Positions 16,941 through 27,495 of a DNA stretch of 64,000 nucleotides are shown here, piece by piece. The stretch spans positions 43,610 to 107,609 of the forward strand of contig NZ_WSTC01000020.1 of the NCBI RefSeq assembly GCF_009789195.1. Direction: 5' to 3'. The DNA is from Paenibacillus sp. MMS18-CY102 (GTDB taxonomy: Bacteria > Bacillota > Bacilli > Paenibacillales > Paenibacillaceae). A program made the translations under genes and the position numbers. Numbering within the stretch: the first letter of the stretch is position 1; each line of letters starts with the position of its first letter. The notes under the pieces are model-generated. The model did not search any database. It had not been told where the DNA came from and saw nothing but the letters and a program-made list of their open reading frames with translations.

Positions 16941-18554
16941 TCATAATTGAAACAACCGGGGCCTGTAATCGAACGCTTGAGCAGGAACCGGCAGCCCATA
17001 ACTCCGGAGCTGCTGTGCTCTTGTGACGGCTGCCGCACCCTCTAGCAGATTGCAAGCAATCTGGACAACCGTACGGTTATGCGGTTGTTCGAGGAATGAT
17101 CCCTCAACCCAAGCATTGAAAGAGCCCATTGCAGGCCCGCACCAGATTTGGTAATCAAGCTTGCGTTCCTGCGCGCCGTCAATGGCCCATCGGCTTGCTT
17201 TGCCCAGATACCAGCGGAAGATGAGCGCCATCTTGTGCTTCGGGTCGCGTGCCGCCCGTTCGAGCTGTCCTGGCTCCCGCTTTTCGAAGAATCGGGCAGT
17301 GTCCGCCCAAATCTGATCGAGCGGCGCTTGGAACACTTCCTTCTCCAGCTTGAGGCGCACGTTGTCCGGCAAATCCTCAATTCGGTTATAGCTGCGGTAC
17401 AGCTCTAGCAGCTGGAAGCCGCGAGAGCTGAATAAGGTGCCGCGTTTGAGCACTTGCACCTTAACGCCTTGCTCGAACATGTCGGCGGCTGGCGCCATAA
17501 CAACATCCGCCAGCCCAGCTGTCGCAAGCATAGCGCGCCCCTCTTCAGAGAGGCCCGACTCAACTGCAGATTGGTTAACGGAGCCAGTCATGACATACGC
17601 AGCGCCGAGCGCAAAAGCAGCCGCCACGGCAGCCGGCGTGCCTAGCCCGCCCGAAGCGCCGATACGAATCGGGGATGCATACCGATATTTCTGCTGGAGA
17701 TCGTCACGCAAGCGCATGATCGCGGGAAACAGTGCCGTCAATGGCCGGTTGTCAGTATGCCCGCCGGAATCCGCTTCGACCGTAATATCCTCCGCAAGCG
17801 GCACATAAGCAGCAAGCCTCGCTTCCTCAGCGGTCAGCAGCCCTCGGCGCACGAGATCCACGAGCATTTTCTCCGGTGCTGGCGACATGAACGGGCCGGC
17901 TACCTCCGGCCGTGAAATTTTCGCAAAAAGATGGTTTCTGCGGCGAATCACGCCAGAAGCATCGAGCGTAAGCCCGCTGCATGCATAACGAACGATACTC
18001 GGTGTAAGCCCCATGAACGCAGAAGCAGACACTCTTCGTACGCCTCGGCGGATATACAAATCGACGATATGCTCTTCCATTGCTGGCTCGTTAGGCGTGT
18101 GGATCAGATTAATGCCCCAAGGCAACCCAACGGGATCGAGCTCAGCCTGAATCACATCGAGATTTTCTTGCACGCGTGCAAGCGGAAGGCCTGCTGCCCC
18201 GAAGAAGCCCATCATGCCCGCCTTCGCCATTGCAATGACCATTCGCGCCGTCGCAATGCCGTTCGCCATCTCGCCAGCGATATAAGCAAAACGCACGCCA
18301 TGCGCTTGGGTGAAGGAGCCGCCTCCCAGCCACTCGGGATACAGCGCTGGCAGCATAGCCGCAAGCGGATAGCCCGCTCCATTCGCGTTTTCCGCGGCAA
18401 CGGCATCCCCTCCCAGCGCGAGGCCTAATGCGCCATTCTCGACACTGCGGACAATATATGCAGGCTCGCGCACGTTCGCGGCTAGTACGGTTAGGTCCTC
18501 CTGTACAAATGCAGGCGCCGAACCGCCGGGTATCCATCTAAGCATTGTTTGCAT
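16941..18554 (-). CDS. pfaD: PfaD-type enoyl reductase of PUFA/secondary lipid synthase
   Basis: A 537-residue FMN-dependent TIM-barrel enzyme of the PfaD (nitronate monooxygenase-like) family, the trans-acting enoyl reductase of PUFA synthases. Visible blocks are the N-terminal YIVRSVENGALG, FAYIAGEMANGIATARMVI, GINLIHTPNEPAMEEHIVD, VEADSGGHTDNRPL (flavin/substrate region), IRIGASGGLGTPAAVAAAFALGAAYV split around GTP, and the PfaD-specific C-terminal half with FRWYLGKASRW. Length matches the family (about 540). The ATG follows GGAGGAG and overlaps the end of the large PfaC-like gene by 17 bases, indicating translational coupling. With the KR and DH domains it completes the reductive cycle. 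Confidence 0.93.
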   Translation of the reverse strand: MQTMLRWIPGGSAPAFVQEDLTVLAANVREPAYIVRSVENGALGLALGGDAVAAENANGAGYPLAAMLPALYPEWLGGGSFTQAHGVRFAYIAGEMANGIATARMVIAMAKAGMMGFFGAAGLPLARVQENLDVIQAELDPVGLPWGINLIHTPNEPAMEEHIVDLYIRRGVRRVSASAFMGLTPSIVRYACSGLTLDASGVIRRRNHLFAKISRPEVAGPFMSPAPEKMLVDLVRRGLLTAEEARLAAYVPLAEDITVEADSGGHTDNRPLTALFPAIMRLRDDLQQKYRYASPIRIGASGGLGTPAAVAAAFALGAAYVMTGSVNQSAVESGLSEEGRAMLATAGLADVVMAPAADMFEQGVKVQVLKRGTLFSSRGFQLLELYRSYNRIEDLPDNVRLKLEKEVFQAPLDQIWADTARFFEKREPGQLERAARDPKHKMALIFRWYLGKASRWAIDGAQERKLDYQIWCGPAMGSFNAWVEGSFLEQPHNRTVVQIACNLLEGAAAVTRAQQLRSYGLPVPAQAFDYRPRLFQL

Positions 18555-21500
18555 GCGTGTTGCTCCTCCGTTTCGTCACTTGCACCTTCGGTCCCGCTTG
18601 GCCGTATAGCCAGCTCGCAAACTTCGCAAGCCACTGTCCCGCAGGACCGCTCCCGACGCGAAGCTTCCCTGTAGACAAGCCTTGCAACAGTGCTGCGCCT
18701 TCGTCGCTGCATCCTTCCAAGCGCGCTAGCGAGGCCAGCAGCACAGCTTGCTCATAAGGCAGCCCACTTTGGACCACCAAGATATCGATCGCTTCGGCCA
18801 ATTGTGGATTGCCTGTGCCTCCGGCATTTTGATGATGCATATCCTTCACAGGCTTTCGCCCCGTACCGTTCAGCGCATCAAGAATGAGCTGCTTGCGGGC
18901 TGCCAGAGGCAGTGACCGAAGCTCGTCTGGCGTAATCGGCTTGCCAATCTGATAATGCTGCTTGCCGTATCCGGCAGGAAACTCCAACCGCGAATCGGCC
19001 TCCTCCTCCGGCAACCCGCCCGTGAACCGGACAGGCACAATCGGAATGCCGCCCTGTATGGCAAGGTCTGGCCAAATGCCGCTTACGACCGCGACCTCAT
19101 TACGCTCACTCCGTGCGCGAGTTCCTTCAACATGCACGAGAATCGATTCTTTCGTCTCTCGCATTCGGCTAGCAAGCTCCTTCAAGGTTTGAAGCATCGC
19201 CCCTTGGTCTTCCCGATCAACATGGACAATCGGAATCGTAAATTGCACATTCGGGTTCGAGGCCAAATGCGCAAGCATCTGGCCAATCCACGAATCGCGA
19301 TGCTCCTTCTTGGCAATCGCAGCTACCGGGCTTCGTGTCAGCCCTTCTGCCAAGCAGGCAAACAACAGTGATTCTACCGCAGTCTGATGGTTCGCGAGAT
19401 AGAGCACCGGGCCTTGGCTGGCCGCTTGCGCAAACCGAACGGGATCTTCGACAACGAACCGGCCGACGAAGCTGCCGATCAGCGCCCGGTATAAATCTTC
19501 ACCGAGCCAGTTATTGCTGCCCAGCTTGTGCCTCCAATACCCCATAGCCCCTTCAATATCGCGGACTGGCGCTTGCGAGCTAACTCGGATTTCCTTGTCC
19601 ACTTCCTCGACGGTTATCGGGAATCGCTCATACGGATGGGCCGAGCTGAACGCAATCAACCGACTCTCGTCCACACGCACCGCGGAAGGATGAACGCATG
19701 CAATATGCGCCACATGATCCTTTATCGCCGCCATTCGCGTTAATTCCTTATAGCTTGCCTCAGCAGCAATGCCATACACGGCAGCCACGGTACCTGCGAG
19801 CCAATCCGATCCCCGAACTTCGGCTTCCGTAAGCTTCGTGAACTCCCCTTCATGGCGGGACAGCCCTATACCTTCTACATAAGCGCCGTCGTGCAAGAAA
19901 GCTTTTCGCTCACGTCCATCGCCACGGCCCAGCCGCCCCTTAGGCATCAGCACCTCGACTAACCTCAGCGTTGCCCATAGCCGCTCACCCTCATAGAGCC
20001 TGATACGAAATGCCGGATAACGGCTGCTGCCCTCGAAGCCGTCGAATCGAATTTCGCAGCGAACTGCCCCGGTTACTGGCGTTTCCCCATTGAAGCGGCA
20101 AGCCGTCATGCGATGCGGATAGCCTACCGTGTCCGCCTCGATTTCAGGCGTCCATATAGCCAGCCCATCATGCGGAATCGCATGGGTAGCTCCATCCAGT
20201 AGGAGCGGGTTCAGGATTCCTGCCGGAATGGAAAAGCCCCCGGCTGCATTTCCTGCCGCCGACAGCATGGCCGTAGCGCCATTCGTTCCAAGCACGATCC
20301 CGCTCGCGATCCGAAAGGCAGGCCCATGGAAAAGCAGTCCAGCATCATAAGGGTCTGCAGCTTGGCTCTCCCCCTTAAGTGGCTCGAATGGTTGGCTTGC
20401 CCTTTCATCCATAGCCGGATAGCGGTGCGACAGCTCGAATCTGCCTGATGCGATTTCTTCGAACCGGGACAGCCGAGGATCCGATGCGTCCCGCCAAGCA
20501 TAGAGCTTCGCTTCATGCCAGATGCCCTCGCCGCTTCCACCCTGCTCCGCTGCCTTGCGCACTTCGGTCCTCAAACGGCGGGGACGGTCACAGATCAGCC
20601 ATCGCTTAAACTGTACATCCTCCGCTCCAATGATGGATAAATGCGGTTCGCGGTTGCGCACGGCCACCGCCATTGTTTCCATAATAAAAGTCGAAGGCAG
20701 CGCCGGTGCGTTATATGTTGGGCAATGATCCCATACCCACGCTTGCTCCTTAGGGTCGAATAACGTTTCTTCAATAGCCGCTTCTGGTTCGGCGTTCCGT
20801 TCCCGCAGCTGCGCCCCGTTGCCGCCATCGTCCACAATCCGCATCCCCATGCGCGGCACGTAATAGATTTGCAAATCATCCGCCCAAAGCGATGCTTCAG
20901 CGATAACGTATACACCGAGCTCGTCGCGGCCTGTCTCCAGCACATCGAGATCGACGACGATTTTATCCTTCTGCGGCGTAACTTGCCCCCTGTACTTCCA
21001 CACAATTTCCATGCCCGTCCCGAGCGGCTCAAAACGCGGCTGGCTCCTGCCTAGATCCATGCCCTCATGCAGCATATGGAACTGCAGTAGCTGAAGCATC
21101 GCTTCGACGCCCAGCGAACCCGGCTGTACGGGGTCTTGGTAGAAATGCGCCTTAAAGAACCAATCGCTTGCATCGACCCGTTTCTCCGCTCTTGACCGTC
21201 CAAGGCCATGCTTGCCGCCTTGCTGCCAATAGCCAGTAACACGATCGAGCATCAACAGCTTGCCGCTGGCAAGCTGCGGCCGAACTGCCGGTCCCCCGCC
21301 TAGGAAGTGACAATCATTGCCGCGCAAATCAACCTCGAAATCGGATGGCTCCTGCATTCGTTCCCGTTCTTCTACACTAGCTCCAAGGCCAACCTGATTG
21401 GACAAGTCTGCCAGCGTAAAGTGGCCAAACACAGTCGACATCGTAAATGCCGGCGCGTCAGGAGCATCCTCTAAGAAACAATCCACTTGGAACGATTCGA

Positions 21501-24500
21501 TATAGGTATGGCCCATCCGCGACAAGCTAGTCATGCTTACCCGGGTCCGCAATGTGCCTGCGCCAGGCAGTATTTCCCGATGCAGCGTCGCCTTTCCATC
21601 CAAATTGCGGAAATATGCATCTTGCTCCGGCGATTCGGGAATGCCCAGATAAGAAGTGAGCCAGCCGCAAGGCTGCAGTGCAGCTTCCAGCAGCACACAG
21701 AAAGGCATTGTAGCGTTGCTGTTCTCAGCGAAGTACCATGCGTCTGGCGGAATATCGTATTCAGCCGTAATGACCGTTCCGCTCTTCGGTACGCCAAGCT
21801 GTCCGCTAACTTCAGTGACCCGCGTCATAAAATGATAAGGCGGGCCGGGCAGGCGCGGCACATGCTTGCCCTCGTCGTATGGCGCATAGCGGCTGCCAAA
21901 CGCATGGGACGGCTTGCCGAATGCGCAAGCTAGCAGCGAATAATAGTCAAAGGTTACGCCATCCGCCGAAGCCGCCCGCTGGTCGCCGGATGCGCCTTCC
22001 GCTAGATGCCGAAGATCAGTATGCAGCGGAAAGTCTGGCACAAGCTGCACGGCAAGCCGGCTGCAATGGAATGCTTTGCGCCCGTCGACTGTAAGCAACA
22101 CGTCTGCGATGACTGTAGGCTTTGGCCCTTCAATGACTTCTTGGACGAATACCTCATAAATCAGATTACGGGATTCCGGCGTCACCTGGCCGCGGCAAAT
22201 CATCTTGTACGGCAGATCCGGGACTGGCTCGAAACGCCAGCCGTCCTTCCGCAGCGTATAGCCAAGCCCTGCCAAGTAGAAGGACATCGCTTGTACGCAG
22301 CCTTCCAGCATAAGCGTGCCCGGCATGGCTGGGTCATTTTTGAAGTGCCCGGCAAAAAACCACTCTTCCCCGCTTAAGCTAGTCTCAGCGCGAAGATAGC
22401 CTCGGCCAAGCGGTCCTCCGTTGGGCTCGAATGCCGTTACTTCGTCCAGCAGCAGCATGCGGCCGCCCTGAATCGATGGCGAGCACGTATGGGTCTGGGC
22501 GAAATCAAAACCTTCGCCAAAGCAGCCGAACGTGTCGCCAGCAGCAAACGCTTGAACCTCATCCCGAGAATACCGCGATTTAACATGGTGGACATGCGGC
22601 GAATCCAATGGTGCATCCGGGCGAATTTCTACGCTTGCCGGATCCCAGATGACGCCTGCCGACTCCCGCAATTCCTCGGCCGTGAAAAACCCAGCTTGCC
22701 CATGCCGCATCGTCATTCTTCGGCGGCCTTGGTTGTCCGTGCAATCGTAACGGAAGAAGAAAAGGCGAATTTCACCATGCTTCGCATGCGAATCGACGCG
22801 AATGTCGTAGCTTAACGTTTCGCCCGGCTCAGGCAATGAGCCGTGGAACGTCAACTCGCAGCCGAGCAGCCGGTAGGCGCGTTCCCCCCGGTTCAGCCGG
22901 TCAATGCCAAGCCATGAAATGAGCAGCAAATCCGCCTGCCCCGATTCGATCATAATTCCCAGCGGCATGCGTCCCTTGTGCAAGTACCAGGAGTCGGAAC
23001 ACACATCCGTTTCGGTGACGATGGAGCCTAGTCCCATGGAGAGCGGTTCCCCTTCAAGCTGGACGACTCGGTCAGCTAGCAGAAGCGGCGGTTCCGGCAT
23101 GCGTACCTGCAGCGCATAGCCATCCTGTCCTTTGAATGCAGGGCCGAACACATCGGAAATTCGGCCGGATGCCAATATTTCAAGCTGCTCACGCGTGAAG
23201 CTGATCTTCTCCGCTGTTGCAGTCCGCGCCTCGATAAGGTGCGCTACAGGCGCAGTTACGTTTGATTCGGCGTGAATTGTGCCGGCAGAGGCGACTGAAG
23301 ATGCCGCCGAAGCAGCTGTCTCCTGCGCAATTGGAACGGTCGGCATCGTTGCCGCAGGCGGTCCAGCCGGTGCAATTGGCGGTGCCTGCGCAGGCAATGA
23401 AGCCAGCACAGCTGCAGGAATGCCAGGCAGCGGCTGCGGGCGATTGTTAGCCAGCAATTGCATCAACTGCAGCTGCGTGCTGCTTTGCAGTTGGATGTAT
23501 CGGCTGTGGGCCGCCGCCATTCGGGCATATTCCCCGGCTAACGAAGCCGTGTAAACCAGCTCTCCTCCATATGCGGGAGGCGGCGCTAAGGACGGCATCG
23601 TTGCCATCACATATTTGTTGTTCAATTGCTTAACCTCTTCCTGTCCAATTGGATATTCGGCGTCCGGCTTTCTTGTTCGGACATTCGGCAGGATGACCGG
23701 CGGCAAATGTGCTGGAAACGCCATGTTGGCCGTTGTTCCATTCGTGGACTGGCCCAATTTCAGGCCGGCAAGCCGAACCTGCAGCCGATTGATGTCCAGA
23801 TCAATGCCTGCTGCGAATAATCGGGCGGTTGCCGTAACAGCCTGCTCAAGCGATTCGACGCTGGCCTGGTCCAGTGCAATGCACAAATGCTCGCGGCCTT
23901 CTAAAATTTGGCTAATCCAGCCCGAACAGAGACTGCGGGGACCATGCTCAACAAATACACGTACGCCATCTTCCCATGCTTGGCGGATCGTTCGTGGGAA
24001 GTCGACCATGCCTGTTGCCATTTCCAGAAGCGCATCGGCCGCTTTATCCGTATCCGGCACGTAGTGCGATGCACGTACGCCCGAGTAGAAACGTATGCCT
24101 GGCACTGGGCGTGTCGGGCGCCGATGAATGTCTCGCCAATGTGTTGCAATCGCAGCTAGCTCCGGGCAATGTACGACCATATCGTAGCCTAGCGGATAGG
24201 CAGGCGCTGGCCTGAGCCTATCCAACACTCGCCTGCAAGCAGCGGGATCTCCACCAATGATACAGTCACCTGGCGCGTTGGCCATCGTAAGCCGTACGCG
24301 TTCTTCTGTTGCAATCGCTTCGCGGATCGCCTCCGGCGAAGCCTTCACACGCCAATTTTCCCACTTCGGTTGCGGCTCCCCCCATGCTTCCTGCAAGACG
24401 CGGCAATCTCCAGCAAGCTCGCGGCTATAAATGCCATGATGCTGCAAATCGCGGAATAACCCATCAAGGCCGCTCCATGCACCTGTTGCGGCTAGTGCAT

Positions 24501-27459
24501 TCGTCTCGCCCGAGGACAGCCCAATTACAGCCTGCGGCCTAAGACCCAGCCACTGCTGCGTAAACGCCGCATGAATCTGCGTTAATAAGGACGCTCCGCC
24601 AAGCATCGAGAGCGGATCTGGCGCGCGCTCCGCTTGCTCTGCATATAGCCACCCGGCCGCTTCCGCCGCCGTGCTGAACCGTTCATGGATCGCACTCCCC
24701 AGTTCAGGGATTGCCGCCAGCAATCCGCTGCCCATGCCTGCATAAGCGGATGCTGCGCCCGCATATACGAATCCAAGCTCACCACCTATAGGCGCTTCAC
24801 TATAAAAGATGCCCGGTCCCTCTTGGAATGGACCAGATTCGGGCGCTATAATAAGACGCTCCAATTCCGCAGCAGCAGCCTGTTTTGCTGCCGACAGTTC
24901 CTCGGCTCCGCATGCAACAATAGCTAACCGAACGATGCCTTGCTGCGATTCCATTCCATTGCGAAGCGATTGCAGCAGCCCGCACCGATCATCTGCAGCA
25001 TAGGCATGCAGGCTCGGCACGCGGGAGCTGTCCGCCACGAACGGCATCCCGAAACGGTCCCCTTCCGTTAGCATGACAGAGCCTGACGCTCCGCCGAGTG
25101 CACGAATATCAACCTGAACCGCCCGTCCCTGCTCTCCTCGCAGCCACGGGCGAGGATTTCGGCCGCGGTCCACAGGCTGTAATCCATAGTGCAAAGCAAG
25201 TGCACCTGCTGCCACATGCATAAGGCCCGAAGCCGCATGTGCATGGCCGAAGCGGCCTGCAAGATGGAGAGCATCCTTGCCGTTATTGCCCAGCATGAGC
25301 GCCGCCTTTGCAGTCCCTTCCCCGGATGTGGGCAGCACGGCATAGACAGTGTTCCCGTCCCGCCGGGCATCTTCGAGCCGCTTGACCGCGAGCACGATAG
25401 AAGCATCGCCTGCCCGTTGCTTGCCGCTTTCCAGCAAAGCCTCCGCAGCTGCTTGATGTACGGTTTCGTCGCTGAGATCAACTGCCCCGACCAATGCGGC
25501 ATCCAGCTCACCGCTTCTGAGGGCACGGGATGCCAGCTCTAATGCGGTGATGCCGGACAGTTCCTCACTAGAGACGGTAAAGCCCGGACCGGAAATTTTC
25601 ATATGCTTGTTAAGCCGATTGGCCGGCACGTTCGGCAGCAGACCGACGACCGTCGACGATTCCAGCGTTCCGTAGAAAGCGTTTTGAAGCGAATCGATAG
25701 CCGCACTTGTATTTCCAAAATCAAACCGCTCCCGATGCTTCAGCGCCCAATCGCCGATTCGGACCCGAGCGATATGCCGGGCAATCTCCGCATCACATTG
25801 CATGCCGACATACACGCCGACGCGGTCTCCCGTCAGGCCACCCGCTGCTGCCGCAGCTTCAGCTGCCGTCCGCAGCAGCATCACCTGTTGGGGCAGCGCC
25901 TGCTTCAAATCGACGGGGGGCACCGTAATTTCCTGTAAGGCAAGCGTGATTTCACTTGAACGGAACGCTTCCGTTCCTAGTTGCCCGCTAATGCCTGTTC
26001 CGAATAATGCCGCGGCCCACTCTCCAGCTGTCTTGTTGCTCCCAACGGTCGCTCCGATGCCGACAATAGCCAGAACTGCATTGTTACGGCCTGCCGCTTC
26101 GCTTTGATGGCTGGGCATAGCTGCCGTTGCGGTTCTTCCGGGCTCATAGCGTTCCACGATCAAGTGCGCATTGTTGCCGCCGAAGCCGAAGCTGCTCAGC
26201 GCCGCCCGGCGCGGCGCTTCCGCTTTCCAAGCCTCCCCCGGATCAGGAAGCCGGAAAGGCGTTCCTTCCAGCAATTTAACCGGTCCCTCAACATGCAGGG
26301 TGGACGGGTAAACGCCCTCCTCCATCGCTCGAAGCACCTTCATCAGGCCTGCCATTCCTGCAGCCGTTACAGGGTGTCCAATATTGCCTTTTATCGAGCC
26401 GATTGGGATGCCTGTTGACCCTGCGAAAACGTCGCTCATGCTTTGAATCTCCACCGCATCGCCTAGTGAGGTGCCCGTTGCATGGCATTCAATTAGCGAT
26501 ATGTCTTGCGGCGTCAAGCCCGACATCTCGTAAGCTTGCCGCATCGCTCGAATCTGGCCATCACGGGCGGGAGCCAGTATGCCGCCTTGCCCCCCGTCGT
26601 TCGATAGGCCGACGCCTCGAATGACGCCGAGAATGCGGTCGCCCGCCTGCTCAGCATCAGCCAATCGTTTCAATGCAACGAAGCCGCTTCCCTCAGAAGG
26701 AACAAGGCCATCCGCTTCTGGATGAAACGGGCGGCTCTGTCCCGACCGGCTGATCGCTTGAAGCGCTCGAAAGCCGGTATGCAGGAATAACGCATCTGTT
26801 CCATTGACGGCACCAGCGAGCATCAGGTCGGCACTTCCGTCATGCAGCCGGTCACAGGCCAGCTTGATCGCATAGAGCGATGACGCACAAGCTGCATCCA
26901 AACAGAATGCGCCAGCCCCCAGCCCAAACGCCTTCGCGAGAAAATGGGCGGGATAGCCCGACATAAATCGATTAACCGCACCCGGTGCTTCGCCAGCCTC
27001 CTGTGCAAGAAGCTCCCTTGGCAGATCCCCTTCCTGATCCCGCAGCCATACATGCTCTGCATAACGCGACAACGAAACGGTTGGCAACGACAAATTGCCG
27101 ATCACCACACCGGTACGCTTATGCATGCCGGGGCCAGCGTCAGGATTCGGCAACGCTTCCGCCGCTGCATGCAGCAGCCAATGGACCATCCGGTCCATCG
27201 CACGTACCTGCTCCGAATCCACCTGAAGGCTAGCTCCATCCAAAGCCGATTTGAATCCTCTAATATATCCGCCGCGAATCGGCCAATCCGCCCCATCCGA
27301 GCCCCGGCGGGATGCTTCACGCGACAGGCGCCATTCGCCTTCTTCTGGCTCTGTCAGCGTCTCCCGCCGTTCAGCGACGATCCGCCATAATTCCTCCGGA
27401 TTCGCCGCACCAGGAAACACACAACCCTGCCCGACGATCGCAATCGGCTCGAATCTCAT
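18538..27459 (-). CDS. PfaC-like megasynthase: KS-CLF-AT-DHs-acyltransferase
   Basis: A 2973-residue PUFA-synthase-like subunit. KS, residues 1-440, has an intact triad Cys191 (DAACASS), His326 (HATGT) and His362 (NIGH). CLF, about 460-810, has Cys replaced by acidic residues (VSSEELSG). AT, about 890-1240, has GLSSG with Ser982. A Pro/Ala/Gln-rich linker spans about 1290-1410. Hot-dog dehydratase regions follow: DH1 about 1430-1595, DH2 about 1620-1800 (His1705 in GHFKNDPAMPG), DH3 about 1870-2010 without the catalytic His, DH4 about 2040-2200 (His2105), and a polyketide-type DH about 2230-2450 (His2245, Asp2422). A PlsC-type acyltransferase spans about 2680-2840, with NHQTAVE and VEGTR. The layout resembles myxobacterial Pfa3, which also ends in an AGPAT domain. 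The ATG follows GAGGAAGG. It overlaps pfaD. Confidence 0.9.
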   Translation of the reverse strand: MRFEPIAIVGQGCVFPGAANPEELWRIVAERRETLTEPEEGEWRLSREASRRGSDGADWPIRGGYIRGFKSALDGASLQVDSEQVRAMDRMVHWLLHAAAEALPNPDAGPGMHKRTGVVIGNLSLPTVSLSRYAEHVWLRDQEGDLPRELLAQEAGEAPGAVNRFMSGYPAHFLAKAFGLGAGAFCLDAACASSLYAIKLACDRLHDGSADLMLAGAVNGTDALFLHTGFRALQAISRSGQSRPFHPEADGLVPSEGSGFVALKRLADAEQAGDRILGVIRGVGLSNDGGQGGILAPARDGQIRAMRQAYEMSGLTPQDISLIECHATGTSLGDAVEIQSMSDVFAGSTGIPIGSIKGNIGHPVTAAGMAGLMKVLRAMEEGVYPSTLHVEGPVKLLEGTPFRLPDPGEAWKAEAPRRAALSSFGFGGNNAHLIVERYEPGRTATAAMPSHQSEAAGRNNAVLAIVGIGATVGSNKTAGEWAAALFGTGISGQLGTEAFRSSEITLALQEITVPPVDLKQALPQQVMLLRTAAEAAAAAGGLTGDRVGVYVGMQCDAEIARHIARVRIGDWALKHRERFDFGNTSAAIDSLQNAFYGTLESSTVVGLLPNVPANRLNKHMKISGPGFTVSSEELSGITALELASRALRSGELDAALVGAVDLSDETVHQAAAEALLESGKQRAGDASIVLAVKRLEDARRDGNTVYAVLPTSGEGTAKAALMLGNNGKDALHLAGRFGHAHAASGLMHVAAGALALHYGLQPVDRGRNPRPWLRGEQGRAVQVDIRALGGASGSVMLTEGDRFGMPFVADSSRVPSLHAYAADDRCGLLQSLRNGMESQQGIVRLAIVACGAEELSAAKQAAAAELERLIIAPESGPFQEGPGIFYSEAPIGGELGFVYAGAASAYAGMGSGLLAAIPELGSAIHERFSTAAEAAGWLYAEQAERAPDPLSMLGGASLLTQIHAAFTQQWLGLRPQAVIGLSSGETNALAATGAWSGLDGLFRDLQHHGIYSRELAGDCRVLQEAWGEPQPKWENWRVKASPEAIREAIATEERVRLTMANAPGDCIIGGDPAACRRVLDRLRPAPAYPLGYDMVVHCPELAAIATHWRDIHRRPTRPVPGIRFYSGVRASHYVPDTDKAADALLEMATGMVDFPRTIRQAWEDGVRVFVEHGPRSLCSGWISQILEGREHLCIALDQASVESLEQAVTATARLFAAGIDLDINRLQVRLAGLKLGQSTNGTTANMAFPAHLPPVILPNVRTRKPDAEYPIGQEEVKQLNNKYVMATMPSLAPPPAYGGELVYTASLAGEYARMAAAHSRYIQLQSSTQLQLMQLLANNRPQPLPGIPAAVLASLPAQAPPIAPAGPPAATMPTVPIAQETAASAASSVASAGTIHAESNVTAPVAHLIEARTATAEKISFTREQLEILASGRISDVFGPAFKGQDGYALQVRMPEPPLLLADRVVQLEGEPLSMGLGSIVTETDVCSDSWYLHKGRMPLGIMIESGQADLLLISWLGIDRLNRGERAYRLLGCELTFHGSLPEPGETLSYDIRVDSHAKHGEIRLFFFRYDCTDNQGRRRMTMRHGQAGFFTAEELRESAGVIWDPASVEIRPDAPLDSPHVHHVKSRYSRDEVQAFAAGDTFGCFGEGFDFAQTHTCSPSIQGGRMLLLDEVTAFEPNGGPLGRGYLRAETSLSGEEWFFAGHFKNDPAMPGTLMLEGCVQAMSFYLAGLGYTLRKDGWRFEPVPDLPYKMICRGQVTPESRNLIYEVFVQEVIEGPKPTVIADVLLTVDGRKAFHCSRLAVQLVPDFPLHTDLRHLAEGASGDQRAASADGVTFDYYSLLACAFGKPSHAFGSRYAPYDEGKHVPRLPGPPYHFMTRVTEVSGQLGVPKSGTVITAEYDIPPDAWYFAENSNATMPFCVLLEAALQPCGWLTSYLGIPESPEQDAYFRNLDGKATLHREILPGAGTLRTRVSMTSLSRMGHTYIESFQVDCFLEDAPDAPAFTMSTVFGHFTLADLSNQVGLGASVEERERMQEPSDFEVDLRGNDCHFLGGGPAVRPQLASGKLLMLDRVTGYWQQGGKHGLGRSRAEKRVDASDWFFKAHFYQDPVQPGSLGVEAMLQLLQFHMLHEGMDLGRSQPRFEPLGTGMEIVWKYRGQVTPQKDKIVVDLDVLETGRDELGVYVIAEASLWADDLQIYYVPRMGMRIVDDGGNGAQLRERNAEPEAAIEETLFDPKEQAWVWDHCPTYNAPALPSTFIMETMAVAVRNREPHLSIIGAEDVQFKRWLICDRPRRLRTEVRKAAEQGGSGEGIWHEAKLYAWRDASDPRLSRFEEIASGRFELSHRYPAMDERASQPFEPLKGESQAADPYDAGLLFHGPAFRIASGIVLGTNGATAMLSAAGNAAGGFSIPAGILNPLLLDGATHAIPHDGLAIWTPEIEADTVGYPHRMTACRFNGETPVTGAVRCEIRFDGFEGSSRYPAFRIRLYEGERLWATLRLVEVLMPKGRLGRGDGRERKAFLHDGAYVEGIGLSRHEGEFTKLTEAEVRGSDWLAGTVAAVYGIAAEASYKELTRMAAIKDHVAHIACVHPSAVRVDESRLIAFSSAHPYERFPITVEEVDKEIRVSSQAPVRDIEGAMGYWRHKLGSNNWLGEDLYRALIGSFVGRFVVEDPVRFAQAASQGPVLYLANHQTAVESLLFACLAEGLTRSPVAAIAKKEHRDSWIGQMLAHLASNPNVQFTIPIVHVDREDQGAMLQTLKELASRMRETKESILVHVEGTRARSERNEVAVVSGIWPDLAIQGGIPIVPVRFTGGLPEEEADSRLEFPAGYGKQHYQIGKPITPDELRSLPLAARKQLILDALNGTGRKPVKDMHHQNAGGTGNPQLAEAIDILVVQSGLPYEQAVLLASLARLEGCSDEGAALLQGLSTGKLRVGSGPAGQWLAKFASWLYGQAGPKVQVTKRRSNTHANNA

Positions 27460-27495
27460 CCTGTAACCTTCCTCTCACTTATGTGCTTGCTTCTG

